A DNA stretch of 64,000 nt, from positions 12,670,001 through 12,734,000 of the forward strand of contig NC_092573.1 in assembly GCF_037975245.1 (NCBI RefSeq). Reading direction: 5' to 3'. Of this stretch, positions 18,184-28,395 are shown piece after piece. Numbering within the stretch: position 1 is the stretch's first letter; each line of letters begins with the position of its first letter. A program made the translations under genes and the position numbers. Below the pieces are notes generated by a model. It ran no database searches and was not told the DNA's origin. It was given only the letters and a program-made list of their open reading frames with translations. Source of the DNA: Apostichopus japonicus (lineage: Eukaryota > Echinodermata > Holothuroidea > Aspidochirotida > Stichopodidae).

Positions 18184-19836
18184 CCATCCAGCTCCCCCCC
18201 CCCCCCCTCCTTCGCCACTCCCGTCCTTCCTTAAAGGAACCAGCATGTTTGAAACATATTCGATACAATCCCTTCCTTTTTCATGGTCTTATATTCTTGT
18301 CATCGATACAATAGTTTCGAAACGTTCAAGATGATAACTAAGATTCAATGCAAAAATGCATGAAGTGCTTAGAGGGGGATTATTTTGAGATATGACGTCA
18401 TCTCAGAACCACTTTCCCTGTTAGTAGAAATTAAATTAAGGTTCATTGATTGGACGGAAATGATTAAGGTGCCCGACATTACCTATAGTAGTATTTTCCC
18501 TAGAGAAATGATTCCTCTAGATTCTTGTTCGGTTATCTCGTCAATTGGGACGAATGACACGTGAGCAAAGCGTAACCAAGATGATATTGAGGAATGTCTA
18601 ATGACGATCTAACTGAAGCAGAAATTTGGGATATTTCCTTCAAAAATTAGAAAACAAAACCTCTTGAGAGATGGGCGGAACCTTTGAAGTTACAAACTAA
18701 TTCAAGAAGAGTCTTTAATCAGAATTGGAGGTGAACAATTTTTATCGGGACGGTGATCATCTGTACAGTAGGCTGTTTAAGTCACTCACCCATGAAGGTT
18801 CCTGAATATGGCGTGAACATATTGCTCTTTTCAAAGTAATCACTGGGATTAAGAGACTACACCAGGGAGAGCACCGTCATGATGCACGGTCACAATCCAT
18901 ATATATGTAATGGACAGATGCAGGGCTGAGAATTAAACTGGTTCCGTGTGGGGACGTAAATTATCAATGTGTCTAGGCAGTCAGTTGTATATGAAATTAA
19001 GTCTTCTCGCCACGAAAATATATGAACGCAAAATGTTCCATGTATTTGTTGGATTATCGCAACCACTGAAAATAACATTTTTTTTGGGAGGGGGGGGGGG
19101 CTATATACCTCATTAAAGCTTTCCATTTTATTGTCTTTACGTTGCATGTCTTTTATAATGTGAAAAATATTACCGTAACCTGGTTATACAGTCATAATTT
19201 CTGAACTTAAAAAAATATATATTGTACAAATGGCCGGGGCCTTGTTGTTTGTGATTATATAACAGGAATTGTATTTGTTAATGGATTGTGAAGTGCTGGA
19301 CTATAACGATAATATTTATGCAGCATTACACAATCATGCACGGTTAAAAATATGGATCCGGGTTAATCCATGTGACGGATAAATGTGTCCGGATAGGTTT
19401 TATTCTACTTTTCAAAAAAAAAAAACTTCAACACGTAGAATTAAGCGAACCATATGTACCTAGCATATGTATGTAGCAAACCATATGTATTAAGCAAACC
19501 ATATGTACCTAGCATACTAATTCCACATGAAACTTTAAAGGAAAATCGTTATTCTCATCAAGCGGTTACAGACAAACCGGACAAGATCGATTGCGCAATG
19601 CGCATAAGTGAAAGACAAATAAGCCCTGTTTTTTCCGTCTTTTATCTATAAATATTCTGTATACATACGAACACAGCGAGTTATTGTCTTTGACATATTG
19701 ATAACGCATTGTAAATATGTAATTTGAGACCATGCACAAACTGTGATGTTTACCTTTGATTTTCGCATTGCTCTGTATACGTGCTGTTTGCACTGTCTTA
19801 ATGCAAATTCTAAAATAATTGGGTCGTATCCAATAA
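18184..19836. other. Intergenic, no gene seen
   Basis: A C run lies at about 18187-18199 and a G run at about 19086-19100. The hexamer catatg recurs at 19450-19505 in a short local repeat (accatatgta about three times). No gene supported. Confidence 0.45.
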
Positions 19837-19854
19837 GTAGTCGTGGCCGAGTGG
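19837..19854 (+). pseudogene. tRNA-Ser 5' fragment
   Basis: The first 18 nt match the 5' end of the tRNA-Ser(AGA) genes downstream, including the A-box core TGGCCGAGTGG. After that the match is lost. The usual leader word ataa precedes it. It is a broken relic and lacks anticodon and B box. Confidence 0.8.
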
Positions 19855-19910
19855 ACAAGTGAACAAGTTTCGTCTTTGGAGGTCAATGAAACTGTTTGTA
19901 TTAAAATATG

Positions 19911-19958
19911 TACTTGTATGTATGTATTTTAGATCCTCCTGCAAGCAGGAACTCGCGA
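19911..19958 (-). mobile_element. 3' end fragment of the 12.2-kb / 61.6-kb SINE family
   Basis: The stretch holds a (TGTA)-type tail, then gatcctcctgcaagcagg and aactcgcg, the same 3' terminal block as the SINE at 61595-61914. Only the 3' end is present, as expected for a severely 5'-truncated insertion of an element copied by target-primed reverse transcription. Confidence 0.75.
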
Positions 19959-20293
19959 TTTCATACAGTAATAGTGTCTGTTTATAACATAATTATGTTT
20001 AACTTATTATACGTGCCCTTAGTGATAACATAGTGAAACATGATAATGTTTAACTTGCTTTTCTATTGTTTTCCACAAAGTAAGGAAGTCAATAAAACGT
20101 AGTGATTTAAAGTGCCATGAATCACTCTCTAAGGTAATTAATGATTTCATACAGTACACAATGTCATTCTATGACTATAATAAGACCACTAAAGTGTTAG
20201 TTTTAGCAGAATTTAAGTAATGTTCCAAACTCCATATGAAATTAAAAACACGTGTAGACTAATAACCATTGCAGACAACAGCAGGATACATAA

Positions 20294-20302
20294 GTAGTCG
20301 TG
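20294..20302 (+). pseudogene. tRNA-Ser deletion scar (9-nt 5' stub)
   Basis: The leader aggatacataa is present and the tRNA starts as gtagtcgtg, then jumps straight into the next unit's leader at ttccaaacta. The body of the gene and the spacer are gone. A TG shared at the join suggests deletion through very short homology between adjacent units. Confidence 0.75.
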
Positions 20303-20378
20303 TTCCAAACTATGTTCCATATGAAATTTCAAACACGTGTAGAATGATAACCATTGCACCCCACGATAGGATACATAA

Positions 20379-20460
20379 GTAGTCGTGGCCGAGTGGTTAA
20401 GGCGATAGACTAGAAATCTATTGGGCTCTGCCCGCGCAGGTTCGAATCCTGCCGACTACG
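20379..20460 (+). tRNA. tRNA-Ser (anticodon AGA), copy 1
   Basis: 82-nt class II tRNA. The acceptor stem is GTAGTCG/CGACTAC with discriminator G. The anticodon stem ATAGA/TCTAT encloses loop CTAGAAA, so the anticodon is AGA at 20412-20414, reading UCU (and other UCN by inosine). The variable arm is GGGC-TCT-GCCC. The T arm GCAGG/CCTGC encloses TTCGAAT. The internal Pol III promoter is box A TGGCCGAGTGG and box B GGTTCGAATCC. No intron and no encoded CCA tail, as usual in eukaryotes. A T-rich terminator (ctttttatttt) follows. Confidence 0.98.
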
Positions 20461-21084
20461 CCATCTTTTTATTTTATCTGAACAACATCCTCCTTTGAAT
20501 TCGAGCAAACAATTACGTAATGTTCTACAACGTGTGTGTACGTGTAGTATGTGTTTATAACATATTGTTTAACTTGCTTTTCTACTGTTTTCCTCTTTGT
20601 TAATGTTTTATCTATATATTGTATTTTTATAACTGCTTTGATACAATGAATTTGTCAATAAAGTAAAAGAAAATATATTGAAACAAGTAAATGTAAATAT
20701 TTTATACTTATATATTGTATAATTTTGTATAGTTATTACTGTTACTACTAATCTGTTGCATAACTGTTTTTATAAACGTCAATGAACTGAAAAATTAATC
20801 ACATAATTTAATATTTTTCCGAGCGAAAGATGCAATTTGCATCAGTTTTGTTGTTTTAATGAATATAACCGAATCCAACATTAGCTCTATGTTTTTTTTT
20901 TCTCGCATGAAGCATAGAGAAGAGTGTAATATGCTCCTGTGTAATTAGGTGTATGAAGATATGTTTGTGTTTAGGGTTTGGCTTTGGAAGTCAATGAAAC
21001 TTTTTGAATGAAAATACGATGAATCGATGAAATTTCAAACACGTGTAGACTCATAACCATTGCACTCCGTGAAAGGATACATAA

Positions 21085-21166
21085 GTAGTCGTGGCCGAGT
21101 GGTTAAGGCGATAGACTAGAAATCTATTGGGCTCTGCCCGCGCAGGTTCGAATCCTGCCGACTACG
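21085..21166 (+). tRNA. tRNA-Ser (AGA), copy 2
   Basis: Identical to copy 1 across all 82 nt by eye, with the same leader word ggatacataa and a ctttttatttt terminator. It lies 706 bp after copy 1, a larger step than in the rest of the array because the spacer is rearranged. Confidence 0.98.
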
Positions 21167-21522
21167 CCATCTTTTTATTTTATCTGAACAACGTACCCCA
21201 TTGAATGCGAGCCAGCAATTACGTATTTTTCTACAAAGTGTATGTGCGTGTGGTGTATGTTTATAACGTAATATTTAACTTGCTTTTCTATTGTTTTCCA
21301 CAGTGTAAGGAATTCAATGAAACGTTTTGATTAAAAGTGCCATGAATCACTCTCTAAGGTAATTGATGAAATCATACAGTATACAATGTCATTCTATGAC
21401 TATAATAAGACCACTAAAGTTTTGTTTTAGCAGAATGTAAGTAATGTTCCAAACTTTGTTCCATATGAAATTACAAACACGTATAGACTAATAACGATTG
21501 CACCCCACGAAAGGATACATAA

Positions 21523-21604
21523 GTAGTCGTGGCCGAGTGGTTAAGGCGATAGACTAGAAATCTATTGGGCTCTGCCCGCGCAGGTTCGAATCCTGCCGAC
21601 TACG
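21523..21604 (+). tRNA. tRNA-Ser (AGA), copy 3
   Basis: Identical gene body, 438 bp after copy 2. Terminator ttttttcatttt. Confidence 0.98.
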
Positions 21605-21951
21605 CCATTTTTTCATTTTATCTGAACAACATCCTCCTTTGAATTCGAGCCAACAATTACGTAATGTTCTACAACTTGTGTGTGCGTGTGGTGTGTATTT
21701 GTAACATAAGTTGCTTTTTTATAGTTTTCCGCAGTGTAAGGAAGTCAATGAAACGTTGTGATTTAAAGTGCAAGGAATCACTCTCTAAGGTAATTGCTGA
21801 TTGCATACAGTTTATAAAGTCATTCTGTGACCATAATAAGACCACTAAAGTTTTTTAAGCAGAATTTAGGTAATGTTCCAAACTTTGTTCCATATGAAAT
21901 TACAAACACGTGTGGACTAATAACCATTGCTCCCCACGATAGGATACATAA

Positions 21952-22033
21952 GTAGTCGTGGCCGAGTGGTTAAGGCGATAGACTAGAAATCTATTGGGCT
22001 CTGCCCGCGCAGGTTCGAATCCTGCCGACTACG
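21952..22033 (+). tRNA. tRNA-Ser (AGA), copy 4
   Basis: Identical gene body, 429 bp after copy 3. From here to copy 6 leader and spacer are also nearly identical, marking the newest duplications. Confidence 0.98.
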
Positions 22034-22381
22034 CCATTTTTTTCATTTTATCTGAACAACATCCTCCTTTGAATTCGAGCCAACAATTACGTAATGTTCT
22101 ACAACTTGTGTGTGCGTGTGGTGTCTATTTGTAACATAAGTTGCTTTTTTATAGTTTTCCGCAGTGTAAGGAAGTCAATGAAACGTTGTGATTTAAAGTG
22201 CAAGGAATCACTCTCTAAGGTAATTGCTGATTGCATACAGTTTATAAAGTCATTCTGTGACCATAATAAGACCACTAAAGTTTTTTAAGCAGAATTTAGG
22301 TAATGTTCCAAACTTTGTTCCATATGAAATTACAAACACGTGTGGACTAATAACCATTGCTCCCCACGATAGGATACATAA

Positions 22382-22463
22382 GTAGTCGTGGCCGAGTGGT
22401 TAAGGCGATAGACTAGAAATCTATTGGGCTCTGCCCGCGCAGGTTCGAATCCTGCCGACTACG
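22382..22463 (+). tRNA. tRNA-Ser (AGA), copy 5
   Basis: Identical gene body, 430 bp after copy 4, with a tttttttcatttt terminator. Confidence 0.98.
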
Positions 22464-22812
22464 CCATTTTTTTCATTTTATCTGAACAACATCCTCCTTT
22501 GAATTCGAGCCAACAATTACGTAATGTTCTACAACTTGTGTGTGCGTGTGGTGTCTATTTGTAACATAAGTTGCTTTTTTATAGTTTTCCGCAGTGTAAG
22601 GAAGTCAATGAAACGTTGTGATTTAAAGTGCAAGGAATCACTCTCTAAGGTAATTGCTGATTGCATACAGTTTATAAAGTCATTCTGTGACCATAATAAG
22701 ACCACTAAAGTTTTTTTAAGCAGAATTTAAGTAATGTTCCAAACTATGTTCCATATGAAATTACAAACACGTGTGGACTAATAACCATTGCTCCCCACGA
22801 TAGGATACATAA

Positions 22813-22894
22813 GTAGTCGTGGCCGAGTGGTTAAGGCGATAGACTAGAAATCTATTGGGCTCTGCCCGCGCAGGTTCGAATCCTGCCGACTACG
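22813..22894 (+). tRNA. tRNA-Ser (AGA), copy 6
   Basis: Identical gene body, 431 bp after copy 5. Spacer differences from copy 5 are only a few bases. Confidence 0.98.
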
Positions 22895-23245
22895 CCATTT
22901 TTTTCATTTTATCTGAACAACATCCTCCTTTGAATTCGAGCCAACAATTACGTAATGTTCTACAACTTGTGTGTGCGTGTGGTGTCTATTTGTAACATAA
23001 ATTGCTTTTTTATAGTTGTCCACAGTGTAAGGAAGTCAATGAAACGTTGTGATTTAAAGTGCAAGGAATCACACTCTCTAAGGTAATTGCTGATTGCATA
23101 CAGTTTATAAAGTCATTCTGTGACCATAATAAGACCACTAAAGTTTTTTTAAGCAGAATTTAAGTAATGTTCCAAACTATGTTCCATATGAAATTACAAA
23201 CACGTGTGGACTAATAACCATTGCTCCCCACGATAGGATACATAA

Positions 23246-23327
23246 GTAGTCGTGGCCGAGTGGTTAAGGCGATAGACTAGAAATCTATTGGGCTCTGCCA
23301 GCGCAGGTTCGAATCCTGCCGACTACG
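23246..23327 (+). tRNA. tRNA-Ser (AGA), copy 7, variable-arm variant
   Basis: Same as the other copies except C to A at 23300, which replaces the last C of the variable-arm stem (GGGC/GCCA) and removes one base pair. All other stems, anticodon and promoter boxes are intact. It is the last unit of the regular array; the 3' flank departs from the unit consensus right after the gene (taatgtaatgttttg), so its terminator is a different T run. Confidence 0.93.
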
Positions 23328-23655
23328 TAATGTAATGTTTTGTTTTTGTGGGATCCTTTTGAGTCAAGGATAAAGGTAAAGTCCAGTTAGAGGAAACAGT
23401 TTTCTCTTACTTTTTATTTGGAAAATCGATATCAATAAATTCCGTCATTCCATTTGCCAAAATGTATATAGAATCTTGTGGAGCTCTAATATTGTGTGGA
23501 GACATTTCCTTCTTACAATAGTACGGAAATAATATACGGTACAGCATTTTATATATGTGAAGGGATAGTGGCCAGGTGAGGTGTTTTTCTTACCTAAGAT
23601 AATCTCTGGCTCAGATCGCGATGATTATAATTCTTCCACCGGAACCACTTATTGC

Positions 23656-23686
23656 GGGGAAGGGGGGGGGCGGGGGGGGGGGGGGT
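23656..23686. repeat. Poly(G)-rich tract
   Basis: Runs of 4, 8 and 13 G separated by one or two bases; could form a G-quadruplex on the plus strand. No gene attached. Confidence 0.7.
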
Positions 23687-23844
23687 CCGCTATAAAAGTG
23701 AAGACAATTCCTTCAGTGACAATGCAAGGTGAAATAAAATTTAGGCGAGATATTTTTACATCCCCTCCATGGGACAGCGAACTTGGTGACGAAATAGAAA
23801 CCATTTTTTTATCGATGTGTTTATTAGAGTCCTTGCTAGTGAGT

Positions 23845-23898
23845 GACTAGAAATCTGTTGGGGTCTGCCCGCGCAGGTTCGAAACCCTTCCGACTACG
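23845..23898 (+). pseudogene. tRNA-Ser pseudogene, 3' two thirds
   Basis: The match to the tRNA-Ser genes begins in the anticodon arm and runs to the 3' end. The anticodon loop with AGA is kept, but the anticodon stem has a G for A change, and the T-arm 3' strand reads ccctt where intact copies have cctgc. The D arm and 5' acceptor are missing, so no box A and no cloverleaf. Confidence 0.85.
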
Positions 23899-25107
23899 AG
23901 TAACACGGTCTGTCATATTCTTCAACCCTAAATCACAACCGTAACGTTTGATAGGCCGATTCTGATAGCCGTGTTCGTAATGGTTTCGACACATCACGAG
24001 CGGATGTTCACCTTTTATTGCAGCAAGGTCAAAGCAACAGGTACACATTATAATAAACAATTGGTTTCTTTAATGCATTGCCATTGTTTGTAACGTTAGG
24101 TTAAAATTGCATTTAATTTTATGTTTACTTTAATGCACAAGGAAATTTAACATAGTCAAGTACCTATTTAATTAATTACGCATGTTTACGTAAATTGTCT
24201 GTTCTTACGAGATAAATGTATAATCAATCTTTTACTTCTCAACGTTACATATGTTTCTAATAATTTGTAATTAGATACCAATATTTCAGACTGGAGAAAT
24301 AAAATGGAACATACTCAGTTGATCAAGTTGATTAAAAAGTGTATTTTGACCAGTCAATATATTAGTTTTATTCCCATACTCCATTATGGGGGGGGGGGGG
24401 GTTGGGTAGGGGGGAACAGCAATACCTGCTTTGACGTGAGATTTATCAACAATAAACAAGCAATCATCCGGAGGTATTATTGAGATTTTAATTCATATAC
24501 TCTGCTGAGTAGTTACATTTGGCTTAACAATTAAAGAACAGTAATATTCATTTCAGTATGAAATTATTGGAAAAGAAAATGCATTGTTATGGATTGAATA
24601 TGAAGGTATAGCCAAACTCCTCTAAAACTTATTGCCGGTTTTCTCTTTAATATACAACATAATTATGACCTTTGAGGCTTTTTTTCAACCAACATCAATC
24701 AAAATAAAGCAACATTCCAACAGCCAATGAAACCAATACATAATATGAAAAATTAAGACTGACATTAGTTTTATTCCATATAATCTGATCCCGTTAATTT
24801 ATCAATAAACAAAGACACCTGCAGAATAGAACTAGGTATACAATATCTTCAGTGGAATCAGTAGTGATATCTATGAAGATCCTCTGTCTGGTACAGTGGG
24901 AATTATAAAACGGATGAAAATATTCTGAATGAAATTATCATGAAGCACTCTATACAATAATCTCATAATTTATACAAGATACAATGTCGTTAAGTGACTA
25001 TAATACCACGACTGAATTTAATTTTAGCCAGAATTTTACGAAATTTTCCCTTGGAATGCTCCAGACAGTAAGGCAATTACCATTGAAGACGAAATAAGTG
25101 TACATGA
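23899..25107. other. Spacer within the tRNA cluster
   Basis: A G run lies at about 24389-24400. The last ~180 bp before 25108 keep a diverged version of the array spacer (ataatctc, tacaatgtcgtt, gactataata, ccacgactga), so copy 8 descends from the same duplicated unit. No protein gene seen. Confidence 0.6.
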
Positions 25108-25189
25108 GTAGTCGTGGCCGAGTGGTTAAGGCGATAGACTAGAAATCTATTGGGCTCTGCCCGCGCAGGTTCGAATCCTGCCGACTACG
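25108..25189 (+). tRNA. tRNA-Ser (AGA), copy 8
   Basis: 82-nt gene body identical to the array consensus, but in strongly diverged flanks (leader gtgtacatga) and outside the 430-bp periodicity. Identity of the gene inside diverged flanks shows purifying selection or conversion on the tRNA itself. A TTTT terminator starts 3 nt after the gene. Confidence 0.98.
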
Positions 25190-26818
25190 CACTTTTCATG
25201 GCTTTTATTTTAAGCAAGAATCCGCACTTTATTTGAATCATTGATAAAATACAGTCAAATCACATTATCTCCACTATGTAAATGTTGAATATATATATTG
25301 TATAATTATGTATATTTATTACTGTATTTATACAAAAAAAAAATATCGATAAACTGAAAGAAAATTAACATAGTTAACGGAGATGGACACTGTCCATTTT
25401 GTCCAAGGCCAGAATCCGTTCGTCAAGTGTTTTGGGAATACGAAATGTTTTTTTACTGGAGATATTTTCTTGTGACGATCATCTATACCAAGAAATAAAA
25501 ACGTCAGATTTGGGTACCTTTTATTTTTGGTACTGTAAAGCAATGCATTCGGTACAGATGATGTATGCTAATGTTTGAAATCAAATAAAAAATATGAAAC
25601 GGGTTTTTCTTTGCACAAATGATATAAACTTAAGATGGTTTCATTAAAAAATTCTTCATCGTTTCTTCCCTAAAAATGTCCTTCTCCATAAAAATGAATT
25701 TCAATAATCATGACCTTTGTTCCTTTTGTGAATCCCATAGCGAATCAGTTTAACATTTATTTTTTAGTTGTGATTTTATTAAGCCTCCCTGGAGCCATCT
25801 TAAAGCATATACCTGAAGAAAGATTTTATTTGGTGGGAAATATGATAACATATTTAACCTTATGGTAATTTTGGTAAAATATTTCATCTTTCTTTCAAAA
25901 ATTAAGAAGACAAGTCCTTCAGTCAATAACATGAATCATTTTCATAAAGATTATTTCTTTCCTGGAAAAATATATTCATTCAAGCAACATGACTGGGAAA
26001 TGAAATGGGATAAGTTATGGCTCCCATGGTATAATTTATTGCACTTATATTAACAATTTTATTATCTTTATGAAAGATAACCAAACAGTCTTCTATTGTT
26101 TTGATTTTTGATTTTATATATATATGTACAAATATGTTATCATAACTATCAACAGAGACTGTAAAAATGTATTTTTCAGTTTAAGTTTTATTTTGTTGTT
26201 CTTGAGAGAAGAAAAATATAAATGAGAAAAAAAGGGGTCAGGGAAATACAAGGTCATTACGGTAATGCATGAAGTTAGATTACAAAGGTTAACCAACGGC
26301 AAAGTTCACCAAGACTTAATAATTAATAAATTCGTCCCTTTGTTCTATTATCCGGGAGGAAGAGAATTGTATTGTCTGTGAGTCCCCGCGAGATGGCAAA
26401 TATTGCCCATACACTAGCTGCGGTAATGTTCCAGTTGTGTGTGTGTGTTTGTGTATGGCGCCTACTATATGTAACATATGTTAAAAAACAAATTGTCTGC
26501 ATATTTCCAAGCTGTAAATATTGTATAATGTTGTATATTTTTTGACCGCTTTGTACTAATAGTACAATTTTCAATCAACTGAAAGAATTATTATAGTCAT
26601 AGGCATAAATGTAAAGGTACTATCCAAAAGAAAATACATTTTCGTTAACAAAACAAACAACTTAGTATTTTCTACATGGATATATGCGAGCAAAGGTGTG
26701 AATAATTGTGTGATTATATATAAGATCAATTTCTTCATTCTCCATGACCAGACATATTCAGATTCGATGTGCGCTGCAGAGCCAATGGTACTAAGTTACC
26801 TTAACTGCTATATGCATA
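25190..26818. other. Spacer within the tRNA cluster
   Basis: AT-rich; a short run of GT/CA at about 26437-26452. No gene supported. Confidence 0.5.
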
Positions 26819-26900
26819 GTAGTCGTGGCCGAGTGGTTAAGGCGATAGACTAGAAATCTATTGGGTTCTACCCGCGCAGGTTCGAATCCTGCCGACTACG
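26819..26900 (+). tRNA. tRNA-Ser (AGA), copy 9, with compensated variable arm
   Basis: 82 nt, complete cloverleaf with anticodon AGA. It differs from the consensus at two sites only, both in the variable arm: GGGC-TCT-GCCC becomes GGGT-TCT-ACCC (26866 and 26870). The two changes swap a C-G pair for a T-A pair and keep the stem. The flanks are unlike the array. TTTT terminator about 13 nt downstream. Confidence 0.97.
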
Positions 26901-28395
26901 GATGAAATCATACTTTTCACCTAGGCCGTGGTAACCTCTGACCGAAGATTTTCTTTATTTACCAGTTTTTAATGAACATGGGTGAAATCATTCATCTGAG
27001 AACAACACACTGTCAAATCACTTCAAGACAAAGTCACAAAAGATAAGCACATTTTTGACAACAAAGTAATTAATTCACAGTACAATCTGTATTCCTTTTG
27101 CAGTGTATAAGCTTTGTACACCCTTGTTCATATTGGCTTCTCGCATAGTTTTACGATGTACAGTCACGCGCCGTAATTTCCCCCAATTTATCAAAGAAAG
27201 AAAAAAATGCTGGAATTTCATTTCAAAACACAACAAAATCAATTGATGACAGCTGTTGAGTCACTAGAAATATAAGTTTCAGCTGTATCCAAAGCGATGG
27301 TGCATAGTTATGTAATTACTGTTTACAGATATCACGTGTTGCCGTTGCTGCAGCGGGTGTCATACGCTACTACACAGTAAAAAGCAAACAGAAATTATAC
27401 CCGGTCTGCACTGGCAACTGTGGTTTCTTTTGGAAGGTTTAATTAGTAAGTAACCGTCTCTGATTAATATCATATGACCATGGTCCGTGTTTTGTTCTGT
27501 ATTTACTTATAATTAAACATATCACGTTCATGAATCGATAAGGGAAAGAGTACATTGATATAAATTAGATATCAGAGTTATTCTGTGGAGGCAAATTTGT
27601 AAATGCAATCTTTGTGGTCGGTTTTTGTGAGAAACGATAACTCGGGCATATTGAACGATTTACTTCAATGCTTCAGTCACTCAGGTAATTAGGTGTTTAA
27701 TTATCTCAACAGAACATGCGCATTTTAAATCTCATGTCAACATAACCAGAAAGTCGCAATTACTTTAAGTATTGTCTAAATGACGCAGAAAATTATAATA
27801 CTTGAGAAATTGAAGCATAATGTGTTGCAAGTCACTGTTATTTTTGACCAGTCAGCCGTTTTCATCGTTTCGCCACTCTCGTATTCTCTCCACCTCTCTC
27901 TGTTTTCTTCAGGTTATTTGGTTCTTTGGCCATTCCGTGGTGTTAAAAATTGAGGTTCTTTCATACAACCTGTACACTGAGTACCTCATTCAAACGAACG
28001 CTATGTAAGTGATCATAACCAGTTGGTAGAATTTTTCTATACTGTTCTTCCATGTCACGCTTTCCAAGCACACGTATTGATAGTACTTAAAGTATGATTA
28101 CCCAATTTCCATCGTGTAAAGATTAGGAATTGTTCATACTGTCAGCACGGGTGCTTTGAAGCATGCTATGAGAGCACATCATAGTGTGGTACTATAGCAT
28201 TAGAGAAAATTGTCCCAATTGGCTGCACGAGTCTGCAAGTCCGATAAAATTTGGAACAGAGAATAACGTGAAGGGTCTAATTAACGAATGATTGGGAAGT
28301 GTTTCTATTGATCAGACAACGTATGTTACTCTAGGTAGGGGTTGAGAGGAGAAGTGGGGTTTGAGGACTATTTCTCTCGTGTAGTTTTTCTTAAT
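26901..28395. other. Intergenic, 3' side of the minus-strand gene
   Basis: No gene seen. It should contain the 3' UTR of the gene ending at 28396, but I found no polyadenylation signal close to the stop that I would defend. Confidence 0.5.

Larger units (their letters stand above)
19990..23345. repeat. Tandem array of tRNA-Ser gene units
   Basis: Each unit carries a leader ending in aggatacataa, a tRNA-Ser(AGA) gene, a T-rich terminator, and a spacer with conserved words such as gaattcgagccaacaa, gaatcactctctaagg and taataagaccactaaag. tRNA starts at 21085, 21523, 21952, 22382, 22813 and 23246 give a unit of 429-438 bp. The three central units are almost identical and each contains the same meaningless 64-codon ORF. 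Units left of 21085 are diverged or rearranged. This pattern fits recent unequal crossing-over or gene conversion. Confidence 0.93.

Noticed and set aside
21664-22730. Three nearly identical 64-68-codon ORFs on the plus strand
   Set aside because: They lie in the spacer of the tRNA-Ser tandem units and are copied with it; no start context, domain or coding signal.
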